NCBI GenBank assembly: GCA_003153505.1
Contig: PLZA01000019.1
Span: 26,500-90,499 of the forward strand
Origin: Candidatus Dormiibacterota bacterium
GTDB taxonomy: Bacteria; Chloroflexota; Dormibacteria; Aeolococcales; Aeolococcaceae
Direction: 5' to 3'
DNA length: 64,000 nt
Shown piece after piece: positions 18,707 through 27,448 of this stretch; within the stretch, counting starts at the first letter, position 1, and each line of letters begins with the position of its first letter. The notes beneath the pieces are model-generated. The model did not search any database. It saw only the letters and a program-made list of their open reading frames with translations, and was not told the origin of the DNA. A program made the position numbers and the translations under genes.

Positions 18707-19552
18707 ATGGTATCGCTCTTGCTCGATTGTCACGGGCTCGCGGCACGGCTTGCCGGCGAGCGTCCTCCAGTTGTCCTTGACGTTCGCTGGGCTCTCGGCG
18801 GACCGTCCGGGGTGGACGACTTCCGCAGGGGGCACATCCCGGGCGCTCACTTCGTCGACCTCGATCGCGAGCTCAGCGCGCCTCCGGGGCCGGGACGGCA
18901 CCCCCTGCCCGACCCGGCGTCATTTGCCCGCGCGATGCGCCGGCACGGCGTCGACGGCTCGGGGCTGGTCGTCGCATACGACGCGGCCACCGGGACCTCG
19001 GCTGCGCGAGCGTGGTGGTTGCTCAGGTACTTCGGCCACGCGAACGTGGCACTCCTCGACGGTGGCTATGCCGCGTGGGCGTCCGCAGGCCTCCCGGTGG
19101 AGGAGGGCGGCGACCGCGATCCAGAACCGGGCGACTTCGACGCGACGCCGGGCGGCATGCCGTTGCTCGACGCCGCTGGCGCGGCCGCGATGGCTCGGAC
19201 CGGAGTCCTGATCGACGCACGAGCGCCCGAGCGTTTCCGGGGTGAGACCGAGCCGGTGGACCCGGTTGCCGGTCACATCCCCGGCGCACGAAACCTTCCG
19301 GCCCAGCGAACCGAGGAACCGGATGGGACCTTCCTTTCTCCGGACGCCCTGCGCGAGCGATACGAAGAGGTGGGCGTGGCGCCGGGGCAACCCGTCGGCG
19401 TCTACTGCGGTTCCGGCGTCGTGGCCACGCAAGGGGTCTTCGCCCTCGGTCTCGCCGGCATCGATGCCGCGATGTATGCGGGGTCGTGGAGCGAGTGGAT
19501 CACCGACCCCGGCCGGCCGATCGAGATCGGGGAGTCAAAAGCAGCCGAATGA
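18707..19552 (+). CDS. Thiosulfate/3-mercaptopyruvate sulfurtransferase
   Basis: 281 residues with two rhodanese domains. The inactive N-terminal domain includes RRGHIPGAHFVDLDRELS. The C-terminal catalytic domain has GHIPGARNLPA and the active-site loop CGSGVVATQ with the catalytic Cys. It transfers sulfur to acceptors such as cyanide or thiols. The loop CGSGV differs from the CRIGERS loop of the copy at the left edge: thiosulfate specificity usually goes with CRxGx[R/T], mercaptopyruvate with CG[S/T]GVT. The two copies may therefore differ in substrate. A strong hairpin follows the stop. Confidence 0.92.
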   Translation: MVSLLLDCHGLAARLAGERPPVVLDVRWALGGPSGVDDFRRGHIPGAHFVDLDRELSAPPGPGRHPLPDPASFARAMRRHGVDGSGLVVAYDAATGTSAARAWWLLRYFGHANVALLDGGYAAWASAGLPVEEGGDRDPEPGDFDATPGGMPLLDAAGAAAMARTGVLIDARAPERFRGETEPVDPVAGHIPGARNLPAQRTEEPDGTFLSPDALRERYEEVGVAPGQPVGVYCGSGVVATQGVFALGLAGIDAAMYAGSWSEWITDPGRPIEIGESKAAE

Positions 19553-19558
19553 TGAAAT

Positions 19559-19588
19559 GAGGCCGGCGCTCCCCCGAACGCCGGCCTC
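19559..19588 (+). terminator. GC-rich hairpin after the sulfurtransferase
   Basis: A near-perfect ten-base-pair stem with the core GGCCGGCG (19561-19568) pairing CGCCGGCC (19579-19586) across a ten-base loop, starting seven bases after the stop codon. There is no U-tract, so it may be a weak or factor-assisted terminator, or a 3' stabiliser. Confidence 0.6.
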
Positions 19589-19743
19589 CCAAGAAAGTGC
19601 TCTCGTCCCCCAGACCACGCGAACGCGTCGCACGACGCTGGCGGGTCAAACGGAGAGTACTGCGCAACCCTGGCAGATGTAAAGCATCGCGGTCATGAAG
19701 CGAGCGCGGGCTGTACGCTAGCGCACACAGCGGAGGTTCAACG

Positions 19744-21000
19744 GTGACCGTGGTGCTTCCAGATCGGTGGCTCAATGAATTGAGTCGCACCTCACGCGAC
19801 CTGCGCCTCATCCGGGGCGACGGGGCATACGTGTGGGATGACGAGGAGCGCCAGTACCTGGATCTCACCTCGAGCGGTGGCACGACCCTGCTCGGTCACA
19901 ACCACCCGCGAATCGCTGAGGCGATCAGCGGCCAGCTGTCCGCATTCAGCGGCGTCCCCCCTGGATTCGACTACGACCTGCGCGAGGAGTTGCTCGAGGC
20001 GCTCAGCTTCATCATCCCGGTCCCGCTGACCCACGTCAGCTTCACGACATCCGGCTCGGCGGCCGTCGATCTCGCGATCACGATGGTCGCCTCGGTATCG
20101 CAGCGCCCTCGCCTGATCGCCATGCAGCGATCCGATCACGGGTCGGGGATCGCCGGGCGCGCCGCGAGCGGCGGACGCCGTCTCGGGGACATCGCCGGGC
20201 GCAGCCTCGAGGTCATCCGGGTCCCCTTCGACGACATCGATGCCCTGAGTGCGCAGCTCGATCACCGGGTCGCCGCCGTGCTCGTCGAGCCGATCCAGGT
20301 CGAGAGCGGCATCCGGGTGCCTGGTGAGGGCTACCTTGCGTCGGTGGCCGAGCTCTGCCGTCGGGCCGGCGCGTTGCTCGTCGTCGACGAGGTCAGAACC
20401 GCGCTGCGGATGGGACCGGCGTTGGCCTCGGCGGCGGCGGGCGTCAGTGCCGACATCGTCTGCCTCGGGCCGTCACTTGCCAACGGTCTGCCTTTCGGCG
20501 TGACCGCTGTGGGTCCATCCATTTCCCGGAGAGCGCGGGTTGCTCGCCGCGACAACGACGAGGCCTGTCCGCCCCTGGTCTGCGCCGTGGCCAACGCCAC
20601 CATCCGAACGGCGCTCGGCCCAACCCTTAGCGCGCTGGCAAAGCTCACGTCGGAGCGGCTCCAGGGCCGGCTCCGCGCCCTTCGACTCGGTGAGATCCGG
20701 GAGGTTCGCGGGAGCGGAGCGATGGTAGCGGTCGAGACCAGCCTGAATGCACCAACGCTGCTCCGCCGCCTCGAGCAGCGGGGCATCCTCGCGCTCCCCG
20801 GGGGTACCGGCAGCGTGCGCATCCTCGCGCCGCTCATCCTCGAGCGCCGGGAAGCCGACGGGGTGGTCGAGGCGCTGGCCGCCATCGTTCTCGCGAACCG
20901 TCCTCCCCGACGCCGGTCGGTCGGCGTTCGAGCCCCGGGGGAGGTCGAGGTGGTGCTGCCCGGTATGCCGGTGCGTCACCGCCCGAAGGTCGCGCTCTAA
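19744..21000 (+). CDS. Class III aminotransferase homologue lacking the PLP lysine
   Basis: 418 residues with the class III aminotransferase layout: YLDLTSSGGTTLLGHNHPRI, TTSGSAAVDLAI in the phosphate-binding region, EPIQVESGIRVPGEGYL, and the PLP-ring Asp in LLVVDEVRTALR. In active members the next block reads LGKxLxxGxP, with the Lys forming the Schiff base. Here it reads LGPSLANGLPFG, with Pro243 (codon CCG at 20470-20472) in place of Lys. The HGxT-type segment is also altered (SDHGSGIAG). It may be a pseudoenzyme or have a non-transaminase role. GGAGG at 19732 supports the GTG start. It is convergent with the thiolase. Confidence 0.83.
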   Translation: MTVVLPDRWLNELSRTSRDLRLIRGDGAYVWDDEERQYLDLTSSGGTTLLGHNHPRIAEAISGQLSAFSGVPPGFDYDLREELLEALSFIIPVPLTHVSFTTSGSAAVDLAITMVASVSQRPRLIAMQRSDHGSGIAGRAASGGRRLGDIAGRSLEVIRVPFDDIDALSAQLDHRVAAVLVEPIQVESGIRVPGEGYLASVAELCRRAGALLVVDEVRTALRMGPALASAAAGVSADIVCLGPSLANGLPFGVTAVGPSISRRARVARRDNDEACPPLVCAVANATIRTALGPTLSALAKLTSERLQGRLRALRLGEIREVRGSGAMVAVETSLNAPTLLRRLEQRGILALPGGTGSVRILAPLILERREADGVVEALAAIVLANRPPRRRSVGVRAPGEVEVVLPGMPVRHRPKVAL

Positions 21001-21031
21001 ACCGACCTCACCGCGTCGGCGCCCTCGCCGC

Positions 21032-22198
21032 TCAGTTGAGGCGCTCCACGATCATGGCCATACCCTGGCCGCCGCCGACGCACATGGTCTCGAGACCGAT
21101 CGTCGCGTCTGCGGTCTGCAGGTCGTTCAAGAGCGTGCAGAGGATGCGGGCGCCGGTCATCCCGAAGGGGTGTCCGAGGGCGATCGCTCCACCGTGCGGG
21201 TTGAGACGATCGTCAAACGGGTCGAGGCCGATGCCACGGGCGGACGGGATGACCTGCGCCGCGAACGCCTCATTGATCTCGACGACATGGACGTCGTCGA
21301 GAGTCATCCCGGCACGCTCGAGGGCCTGGCGGGACGCATCAATTGGTCCGAGTCCCATGAACTCCGGCTCGAGGGAGCTCAACCCGGTGGAGACGATGCG
21401 CGCAAGTGGCGTGATGCCGAGCTCACGGGCGCGGGTATCGGACATGATCACCACCGCGGCCGCCCCGTCGTTCAGGGGGCACGCGTTGCCCGCGGTCACG
21501 GTGCCGTGCTCCCGGAACACGGGCTTCAACTCGGCCAGCTTCTCGAGCGTCGTCTCACGTCGTGGGCCGTCATCCCTGCTGACGGTCCCGCCACCGTTCG
21601 GCAATGTGATCGGCACGATCTCTCGCTCAAAGAAGCCGTCATCCTGAGCCGCGACGGCGCGCTGCTGGCTGCGGAACGCGTAGCGATCCATCTCCTCACG
21701 CGAGATCTCCTCGCGCGCGGCGACGTTCTCCGCGGTCTGTCCCATCGCCAGGTAGATATCCGGGAAGCCCTCCGAGTTGCCCGGTTGGAGGCGGTCGTTC
21801 TGACATTGGGGCATGTCGCTCGACCCGTTCATGTACCGCGAGACACACTCGACGCCAACGCTGAGGAAGACGTCACCCTCGCCGGCGCGAATCGCGTGCG
21901 CCGCCATCCGCGTGGTCTGCAGCGAGGACGCGCAATAGCGGGTGACGGTCGTGCCGGGCACGTTGATGCGGGAGAGGATGCTGATCACGCGTCCGAGGTT
22001 GAAGCCTTGCTCGCCGCCCGGAAGCCCGCAGCCGCAGATGAGGTCTTCGATGGTCGAGCGGTCCAGCTGGGGGAGGCGGTCGAGTACCTGGGTCACGACC
22101 GTCGCGGCGAGGTCGTCGGGTCGAATGTTGACCAGCGAACCCTTCATGGCCCGTCCGATGGGGGATCTGGCGAGGGCGACGATGACTGGCTCTGGCAT
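21032..22198 (-). CDS. Acetyl-CoA C-acyltransferase (thiolase)
   Basis: 388 residues. It has the acyl-accepting Cys89 in TRYCASSLQT, the His block NPHGGAIALGHPFGMTGAR and the second catalytic Cys in CVGGGQGMAM. It catalyses thiolytic cleavage of 3-ketoacyl-CoA (beta-oxidation) or the reverse condensation. It is divergent, by 41 bases, from the acyl-CoA-reductase-like gene, which points to a shared lipid role. GGAGA lies upstream of the ATG. Confidence 0.94.
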   Translation of the reverse strand: MPEPVIVALARSPIGRAMKGSLVNIRPDDLAATVVTQVLDRLPQLDRSTIEDLICGCGLPGGEQGFNLGRVISILSRINVPGTTVTRYCASSLQTTRMAAHAIRAGEGDVFLSVGVECVSRYMNGSSDMPQCQNDRLQPGNSEGFPDIYLAMGQTAENVAAREEISREEMDRYAFRSQQRAVAAQDDGFFEREIVPITLPNGGGTVSRDDGPRRETTLEKLAELKPVFREHGTVTAGNACPLNDGAAAVVIMSDTRARELGITPLARIVSTGLSSLEPEFMGLGPIDASRQALERAGMTLDDVHVVEINEAFAAQVIPSARGIGLDPFDDRLNPHGGAIALGHPFGMTGARILCTLLNDLQTADATIGLETMCVGGGQGMAMIVERLN

Positions 22199-22226
22199 GG
22201 CTCTGTCTCCGATTGTCGTAAAAAGC

Positions 22227-22242
22227 TATTGTCGGCCGCGTG
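22227..22242 (+). promoter_or_regulatory. Leaderless-type promoter of the AcrA1-like gene
   Basis: TATTGT (22227-22232) is followed by seven bases and then GTG at 22240. The divergent gap is only 41 bases, so this -10 box must serve the rightward gene without a leader. Confidence 0.4.
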
Positions 22243-24219
22243 ACGTACTTCATCACGGGGGCCACCGGGTTCATCGGTCGCCACCTCGTCCCGCTCCTCC
22301 TCGCCAGAGGCGACAACGTCTTCGTGCTGGTCCGCCCGGGCTCGCGGGCCCGCTTCGCAGCCCAGCGCGAGCGGCTCGATCCAGGCGGCAAACGGCTGCA
22401 TGCCCTGACGGGCGATCTCACCGCGCCGGGCCTCGCGCTCTCGGTCGATGACCGTGATCAGCTCCGCGGTGCGCACGTCTTTCACCTGGCCGCCATCTAC
22501 GACCTGACCGCTGAGGCCGGCGCGACCGAGCGAGCCAACGTTACGGGAACCCGCAACCTCGTCGAGCTCGCCAACGACGTGGGCGCCGCCTGCGTCCACC
22601 TGGTCAGTTCGATCGCTGTGGCCGGACGCTTCAAAGGGTCCTTCACCGAGGCGATGTTCGACGAGGGACAGGAGCTCGACCATCCCTATTACAAGACCAA
22701 GCACGAGGCCGAGGGCATCGTGCGCACCGAGGCGACGGTGCCCTGGCGCGTCTACCGCCCAGGAATGGTCATCGGGTCGTCGGATACGGGCGAGGCGGAT
22801 CGGGTCGACGGGCCGTACTACGCGTTCAAGCTCATCCAGCAGATGCGTGACGCGTTCCCGCAGTGGGTGCCGTTCATCGGCCCCGAAGGGGGACCGTTCA
22901 ATCTCGTGCCCGTCGATTTCGTCGCCAAGGCAATCGACCACATCGCCCATCAGGATGGTCTCGACGGACGCGTGTTTCACATCGTCGACCCCACCCCGCT
23001 GTCACTGGGCGACACGCTCAACACGTTCTGCAGAGCAGCTCACGCGCCCGAATTCGCACTCCGGATCGATCGCCGCATGGCTCGTATGATTCCCGGTGGT
23101 TTCGCGGCGATGGGCTCACTCCCCGCAGTGCAGCGCATGCGTCAGCAGGCACTGGCGCGTCTCGGCATTCCCGAGGCAGCGTTTCTGTACATGGACTACC
23201 CGGCGACCTTCGACGCGACCGACGCGCAGGCCGCCCTCGCAGGCAGCGGGATCGCGTGCCCGCCGCTGCACGAGTACGCGTGGAAGGTGTGGGATTACTG
23301 GGAGCGGCATCTGGACCCTCAGCTCCCCACACCCGCGAACGTGCGCCGCGTCGTCGGTGGCCGTGTGGTTGTCATCACCGGCGCGTCGAGCGGCATCGGG
23401 CGCGCGGTGTGCAAGCACCTCGCAGTCTCGGGCGCGACGATCATCGGAGTCGCCCGGCGCACCGAGCAGCTCGAGGAGATGCGCGCCGAGGTCGAAAGCG
23501 CGGGCGGCAGGGCACACGTGTATCCCACCGACCTCAGCGACCACGACGCGTGCACTCATCTCATCGAGCGCGTGACGGCCGACCACGGCCGCGTCGACGT
23601 ACTCATCAACAACGCGGGCCGGTCGATCCGCCGGTCAGTCCTCGACTCGCTCGACCGGTTCCACGACTTCGAGCGCACCATGAAGCTGAACTACTTCGGC
23701 GCGATCGCGCTCATCATGGCGGTGATCACCGGCATGCGCGAGCGCCAGGACGGGCACATCATCAACATCACGTCAATCGGCGGGCAGGCCTACCCACCGC
23801 GATTCGCGGCGTATGTCGCGAGCAAGAACGCGTTGGATGCCTTCTCCCGATGCTTCGCACCCGAGGTGGCGGCGGAGGGCATCGCCGTCACCACGATCCA
23901 CATGCCCCTGGTGCGCACACCGATGATCGCGCCCACCGGGATGTACAAGAGCTTTCCGACGATCAGCTCCGATGAGGCGGCGGACATGGTGGTCGAGGCG
24001 CTGATCAAGCGGCCGCACGAGGTGTCGACACGGGTGGGGAAGTTCGGCGAGCTCGTCCACGCGATCGCACCGAACGTGCATCAGCTGATCATGGCCGGCG
24101 CGTTTCAGATGCTTCCCGACAGCTCGTCACGGTCGCACGCCGATGCGGAGCCGGGCGAACAGCAGGTCACTCCTGAGGCCTATGCGCTCGGGATGCTGAT
24201 GCGCGGCATCCACCTCTAG
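22240..24219 (+). CDS. Two-domain acyl-CoA reductase/SDR, AcrA1-like
   Basis: 659 residues, two reductase domains in one chain. Residues 1 to about 365 form an extended SDR/male-sterility-type domain: the N-terminal GATGFIGRHLVPLLL, the YYKTK active-site pair and PFNLVPVDFVAKAI. Residues from about 370 form a classical SDR: VVVITGASSGIGRAV, NNAGRSIRRS, a Ser in NITSIGG and the YVASK active site. The length and order match the mycobacterial AcrA1 class (fatty acyl-CoA reductase, wax-ester or mycolate-type lipid metabolism). It probably reduces acyl-CoA to aldehyde or alcohol with NADPH. The substrate is not proven. Confidence 0.87.
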   Translation: MTYFITGATGFIGRHLVPLLLARGDNVFVLVRPGSRARFAAQRERLDPGGKRLHALTGDLTAPGLALSVDDRDQLRGAHVFHLAAIYDLTAEAGATERANVTGTRNLVELANDVGAACVHLVSSIAVAGRFKGSFTEAMFDEGQELDHPYYKTKHEAEGIVRTEATVPWRVYRPGMVIGSSDTGEADRVDGPYYAFKLIQQMRDAFPQWVPFIGPEGGPFNLVPVDFVAKAIDHIAHQDGLDGRVFHIVDPTPLSLGDTLNTFCRAAHAPEFALRIDRRMARMIPGGFAAMGSLPAVQRMRQQALARLGIPEAAFLYMDYPATFDATDAQAALAGSGIACPPLHEYAWKVWDYWERHLDPQLPTPANVRRVVGGRVVVITGASSGIGRAVCKHLAVSGATIIGVARRTEQLEEMRAEVESAGGRAHVYPTDLSDHDACTHLIERVTADHGRVDVLINNAGRSIRRSVLDSLDRFHDFERTMKLNYFGAIALIMAVITGMRERQDGHIINITSIGGQAYPPRFAAYVASKNALDAFSRCFAPEVAAEGIAVTTIHMPLVRTPMIAPTGMYKSFPTISSDEAADMVVEALIKRPHEVSTRVGKFGELVHAIAPNVHQLIMAGAFQMLPDSSSRSHADAEPGEQQVTPEAYALGMLMRGIHL

Positions 24220-24232
24220 CGACGCAACCTCA

Positions 24233-24361
24233 TTAGGATGCGAGGGGCGTCGCGGTCGGGGCGCGCTTGCGGCGGTTGAAATACAGCCGCATGGCGACGG
24301 AGAGACCACCGAAGAGCACGGCACTCGCGACCGCCGCAACAGGCGATGGTGCCGACCTTCA
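24233..24361 (-). other. In-frame hydrophobic tail after the hisN-like stop
   Basis: Immediately after the UGA stop of the phosphatase gene the same frame stays open for 41 codons. These contain a membrane-helix-like stretch (PVAAVASAVLFGG then LSVAMRLYF) and a basic NRRKR segment, ending at TAA 24233-24235. Third positions are mostly G or C, as in real genes here. It could be a readthrough extension, the tail of a formerly longer gene, or a 28-residue protein starting at GTG 24319. Confidence 0.35.
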
Positions 24362-25141
24362 CGAGGACCTTCCGCTCGCCTGGCCGGTCGCCTCCAGGAC
24401 CAGATCGTGCAGCAGCCCGTTCGACGAGATCCCAGTGCCGCCAAGGACCGGGTCATCGTCGCTACGGTCGGTGAATCGTCCTCCTGCTTCGGTGACGATC
24501 AGCTTGAGCGCGGCGTAGTCCCAGAGGTTGGCTCGTGAGGTCCAGCCGATGTCGGCCGTTCCTCGAGCGACCGCGAGATGCGACATCGAGTTGCCGACGC
24601 CCCGGGCGTCCCAGCACCGTCCGGCAAGGGCGACGAGCCGCTCCGCCTGCTTGGTGATGACGAAACCGCGAATCGCGGTATGCGTGATCAGCGCTTCAGA
24701 GATGTCGGCAATCCTCGAGACCTGGATTCGGCGTCCATTGAGAAAGGCGCCGCCTCCGAGTGTGGCGTGGAAGCGCAGGCGCATTGCCGGTGCGGATGCG
24801 ACGGCAACGACCGATTCGCCTTCGCGCTGCAGGGCAATGAGGGTCGCCCAGGTCTCGTTGCCTCGCACGAAACTGCGGGTTCCGTCGATCGGGTCGATCA
24901 CCCACCGCCAGGTCGCATTCCGGTCGCCGACCACACCGAATTCCTCGCCGATGATCGCGTGATCAGGGCGTTCGATCCCGATGCGTTCCCGAGCGTACGT
25001 CTCAATCGCGCGATCAGCCTCGGTCACCGGCGAAAGGTCGGGCTTGGAGTCGATCTTGAGATCGTGAGCCCGGAATCGCTCCATCGAGATGCCGTCGGCG
25101 ACGTCGGCGAGCTCGAGGGCGAGCGCGAGGTCGTCTGTCAC
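24359..25141 (-). CDS. Inositol-monophosphatase-family phosphatase, HisN-like
   Basis: About 260 residues of the Mg2+-dependent IMPase/FBPase family. Metal-binding motifs seen: SPVTEADRAIE, GEE, DPIDGTRSF, and WDYAALKLIVTEAGG. The N-terminus and overall sequence resemble actinobacterial histidinol-phosphatase (HisN), but inositol or other phosphate esters remain possible. I choose the GTG at 25141: it lies eight bases after TAAGCT and gives the family-typical start TDDLALALELAD. The longer frame from GTG 25174 would read through that box. The stop is followed by an in-frame hydrophobic tail. Confidence 0.88.
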   Translation of the reverse strand: MTDDLALALELADVADGISMERFRAHDLKIDSKPDLSPVTEADRAIETYARERIGIERPDHAIIGEEFGVVGDRNATWRWVIDPIDGTRSFVRGNETWATLIALQREGESVVAVASAPAMRLRFHATLGGGAFLNGRRIQVSRIADISEALITHTAIRGFVITKQAERLVALAGRCWDARGVGNSMSHLAVARGTADIGWTSRANLWDYAALKLIVTEAGGRFTDRSDDDPVLGGTGISSNGLLHDLVLEATGQASGRSS

Positions 25142-25155
25142 CAGGGCTGAGCTTA
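25139..25155 (-). promoter_or_regulatory. Leaderless-type promoter of the HisN-like gene
   Basis: On the minus strand TAAGCT (25150-25155) lies eight bases before GTG 25139-25141; no ribosome site is present. Confidence 0.4.
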
Positions 25156-25250
25156 GCGGGCGGGGATGCGCCACGGCCCGCAGCCGCGTGTAGCCTTAGT
25201 GGCTGATTCCACCTTGGCCGTACCGTGTCCAGACATCGAGAGGTAATCCC

Positions 25251-25892
25251 ATGGCTCACATCAAACTCGACGTGCTCGCCCAGAACGGCCATGCCATCCT
25301 TGGGGACGGCCCGGCGATCCCTCCGGAGGAGTGGGAGCGACTCGAATATGTCGACTGGAAGTCGGGTGGCGACACCAACTTCGCGCCCCTGGCGTCGGCG
25401 ATGGGGGAGATGGAGTGCGCCGGCTTCTGGGATCACGGCAAGCCTGACAAGGACGGCATCTGGACGTCGAACCGCGAGATCGCGCCGACCCTGTGCAGGT
25501 ACGTCGACGCGGTCGGAGCTCGATACGGGCGAGTGCGTGTGATCAAGCTCAACCCATCGTCCGAAGCCGATGCACTGCGCCAGCTGCACCAGGACGACAA
25601 CAATCGCCTCAACCCGGAAGGCGAAGGCTGGGTCGTCCGTTCGTGGCTCGAGCTCAACGCTCCTGCGGGATCGGAGTTCATCCTGCGGGAGGTCCGCGAC
25701 GATCCCGCCACCGAGAGCCGGATCCCGCTGCATCCCCGCCGCCAGCTGGTCATCGACACCGAGCGCCTGTATCACGTGGTGCACAACCCGGGGCCGAATC
25801 CCCGGTACGCGTTGATCACCTCGTTCGAATCCGGCGAGCCCCTGGATCGGTGGATCGCTTCGCAGCGGCGCGAGGCGGTGCAACCGGTCTGA
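25251..25892 (+). CDS. Possible Fe(II)/2-oxoglutarate oxygenase-like protein
   Basis: 213 residues; I do not recognise a named family. The C-terminal half looks like a double-stranded beta-helix: IKLNPSSEADALRQLHQDDNN gives an H-x-D pair (His113, Asp115), LYHVVHN gives a distal His (175 or 178), and PRYALITSF places an Arg (185) about seven to ten residues on. That is the spacing of the 2-His-1-carboxylate facial triad plus 2-oxoglutarate-binding Arg in aspartyl/asparaginyl hydroxylase-like enzymes. GAGAGG lies seven bases before the ATG. The assignment is inference from motif spacing. A rho-independent terminator follows. Confidence 0.7.
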   Translation: MAHIKLDVLAQNGHAILGDGPAIPPEEWERLEYVDWKSGGDTNFAPLASAMGEMECAGFWDHGKPDKDGIWTSNREIAPTLCRYVDAVGARYGRVRVIKLNPSSEADALRQLHQDDNNRLNPEGEGWVVRSWLELNAPAGSEFILREVRDDPATESRIPLHPRRQLVIDTERLYHVVHNPGPNPRYALITSFESGEPLDRWIASQRREAVQPV

Positions 25893-25940
25893 TCCCATTC
25901 GGGCACCGTGCGCCTGCGCTCGTGGACGTCTGGAAGCGCG

Positions 25941-25974
25941 CCCCAAGCGCTTGAGCCGTTGAGCTTGGGGTTTT
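25941..25974 (+). terminator. Rho-independent terminator
   Basis: CCCCAAGC (25941-25948) pairs perfectly with GCTTGGGG (25963-25970) and is followed by TTTT. It is about 50 bases after the oxygenase-like stop. Confidence 0.75.
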
Positions 25975-26075
25975 GGTGACTTTCGACCCTAACACGCTGA
26001 CCGGCTCCGTAGAGGACCATGCCCTCGACCGAACGACGACGTCATGCAGGGAATTTGTGGCATGGAGGATGATCG

Positions 26076-27245
26076 ATGAAGCGCTTTGCCATAGGCGGAA
26101 TGCTCCTGATGGTGATGAGTCTGCTGGCTGTCGGGCAGGCGCAGGCGAGCACGCTCAAGTGGGTCATCCAATCCACTCCCAATCTCCACCAGCCCGCCTT
26201 CTTCCTGGCGTCGTCCTGCCCGTCCACGACGGCGTGCACCGCGGTGGGCTGGAACCGTGCCACGGACCACTCGGAACTCCAAGTCCCGCTGGCCGAGCGG
26301 TGGAACGGGAGCAGCTGGTCTGTCCAGGCTGTGCCCAACCCGGTGGCGGACGAGAACGATGCCGAGCTGCAAGGCGTCTCGTGTCCGTCGATCACCTCGT
26401 GCACGGCCGTCGGCACCATGGACGTCGATCCCCTCGGCCAGTTCACGCTCACCGAGTATTGGGACGGCAGCACATGGGCTGTGCAGACCACTCCGAACCC
26501 GAGCGGCACTGAGCCTCAGCTGACGGCTGTGTCCTGTGCGTCGGCCGGTGTCTGCACTGCGGTCGGCTCCTACACCGACGGCGCGGGTGTCGTGTCCAAC
26601 CTCGTGGAAGGCTGGAGCGGCGGCACTTGGTCGATCCAATCGGCGCCGGCTCCCGCTGGTGCCGAAGCCAGCATGCTGGCGAGTGTTTCCTGCGCCTCGA
26701 TCACCGCGTGCATCGCCGTTGGCAAATACACCAATGGCGCCGGTCTCGTGTCGACCCTGGTGGAAGGCTGGAGCGGCGGCACTTGGTCGATCCAGTCGGC
26801 ACCGCCTCCCGCCGGCGCCACGTCGAGCATGCTGAATGGCGTTTCCTGCCCCTCAACGTCGGTCTGCACTGCCGTCGGCAACTACAACCACGCTGGCGTC
26901 ACCACACTCGCCCAACACTGGAGCCGTGGCGTCTGGTCTATCGAGCCCACCATGAATCCGGTGCCGAAGTCAGATCGCCTCTACGCCGTCTCCTGCGCTT
27001 CGACCAGCGTCTGCACCGCTGTCGGCTCGTACACCAACGCCGCGGGGGCGATGGTGACCCTGGCCGAACGGTGGGGCGGCGGCTCGTGGGCGCTGCAGAC
27101 CAGTCCGAATCCAAGCGGTAGTACGACTGCTCAGTTCGCCGGCGTGTCGTGTCCGTCTACGACGCTGTGCACCGGTGTCGGTTCCTTCTATTCCTACCCC
27201 ACTGGATATTTCTGGAATCACACGCTTGCGGAGCGCTACCCGTAA
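26076..27245 (+). CDS. Secreted seven-repeat protein, probable beta-propeller
   Basis: 389 residues with a clear signal peptide (MKRFAIGGMLLMVMSLLAVG then QAQA). The mature part holds seven repeats of about 50 residues, each opening with SC[PA]S..xCTAVG and continuing to a LAERW.GG.W.[IV]Q..PNP segment. The seventh repeat breaks off at LAERYP. Its missing W.IQS.PN strand is found instead at the very N-terminus (LKWVIQSTPN), as expected for velcro closure of a seven-bladed propeller. The two Cys per repeat could form disulfides. Repeats 3 and 4 share identical DNA (26604-26638 and 26760-26794), so they duplicated recently. GGAGG at 26064 supports the start. The function is unknown; it may bind surface ligands. 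Confidence 0.82.
   Translation: MKRFAIGGMLLMVMSLLAVGQAQASTLKWVIQSTPNLHQPAFFLASSCPSTTACTAVGWNRATDHSELQVPLAERWNGSSWSVQAVPNPVADENDAELQGVSCPSITSCTAVGTMDVDPLGQFTLTEYWDGSTWAVQTTPNPSGTEPQLTAVSCASAGVCTAVGSYTDGAGVVSNLVEGWSGGTWSIQSAPAPAGAEASMLASVSCASITACIAVGKYTNGAGLVSTLVEGWSGGTWSIQSAPPPAGATSSMLNGVSCPSTSVCTAVGNYNHAGVTTLAQHWSRGVWSIEPTMNPVPKSDRLYAVSCASTSVCTAVGSYTNAAGAMVTLAERWGGGSWALQTSPNPSGSTTAQFAGVSCPSTTLCTGVGSFYSYPTGYFWNHTLAERYP
26604..26794 (+). repeat. Direct repeat inside the propeller gene
   Basis: A 35-base block is identical at 26604-26638 and 26760-26794, a period of 156 bases or 52 codons. This marks a recent in-frame duplication of one repeat unit. Confidence 0.85.
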
Positions 27246-27448
27246 GGCATCGACGTCATGGAGTGCGCCAAACTCGGGCGCGAGAGTGCGAAGCGGGCTG
27301 ACTGAATGCTGCCGCGGCTCCAACTGCTTCCCGGCTGGTTACGAGGCCGCTACTATGAACGCCGCCCAGGAGCACGGATTCGATACGTAGGGTGGCGCCA
27401 CAAGGTAGAGAATCCCGAGGAAGTGCTCTGAGCAAGATCAGTTAGCCA

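Noticed and set aside
20747..22243. Plus-strand frame of 498 codons over the thiolase
   Set aside because: Antisense shadow; the thiolase on the minus strand has all catalytic motifs.
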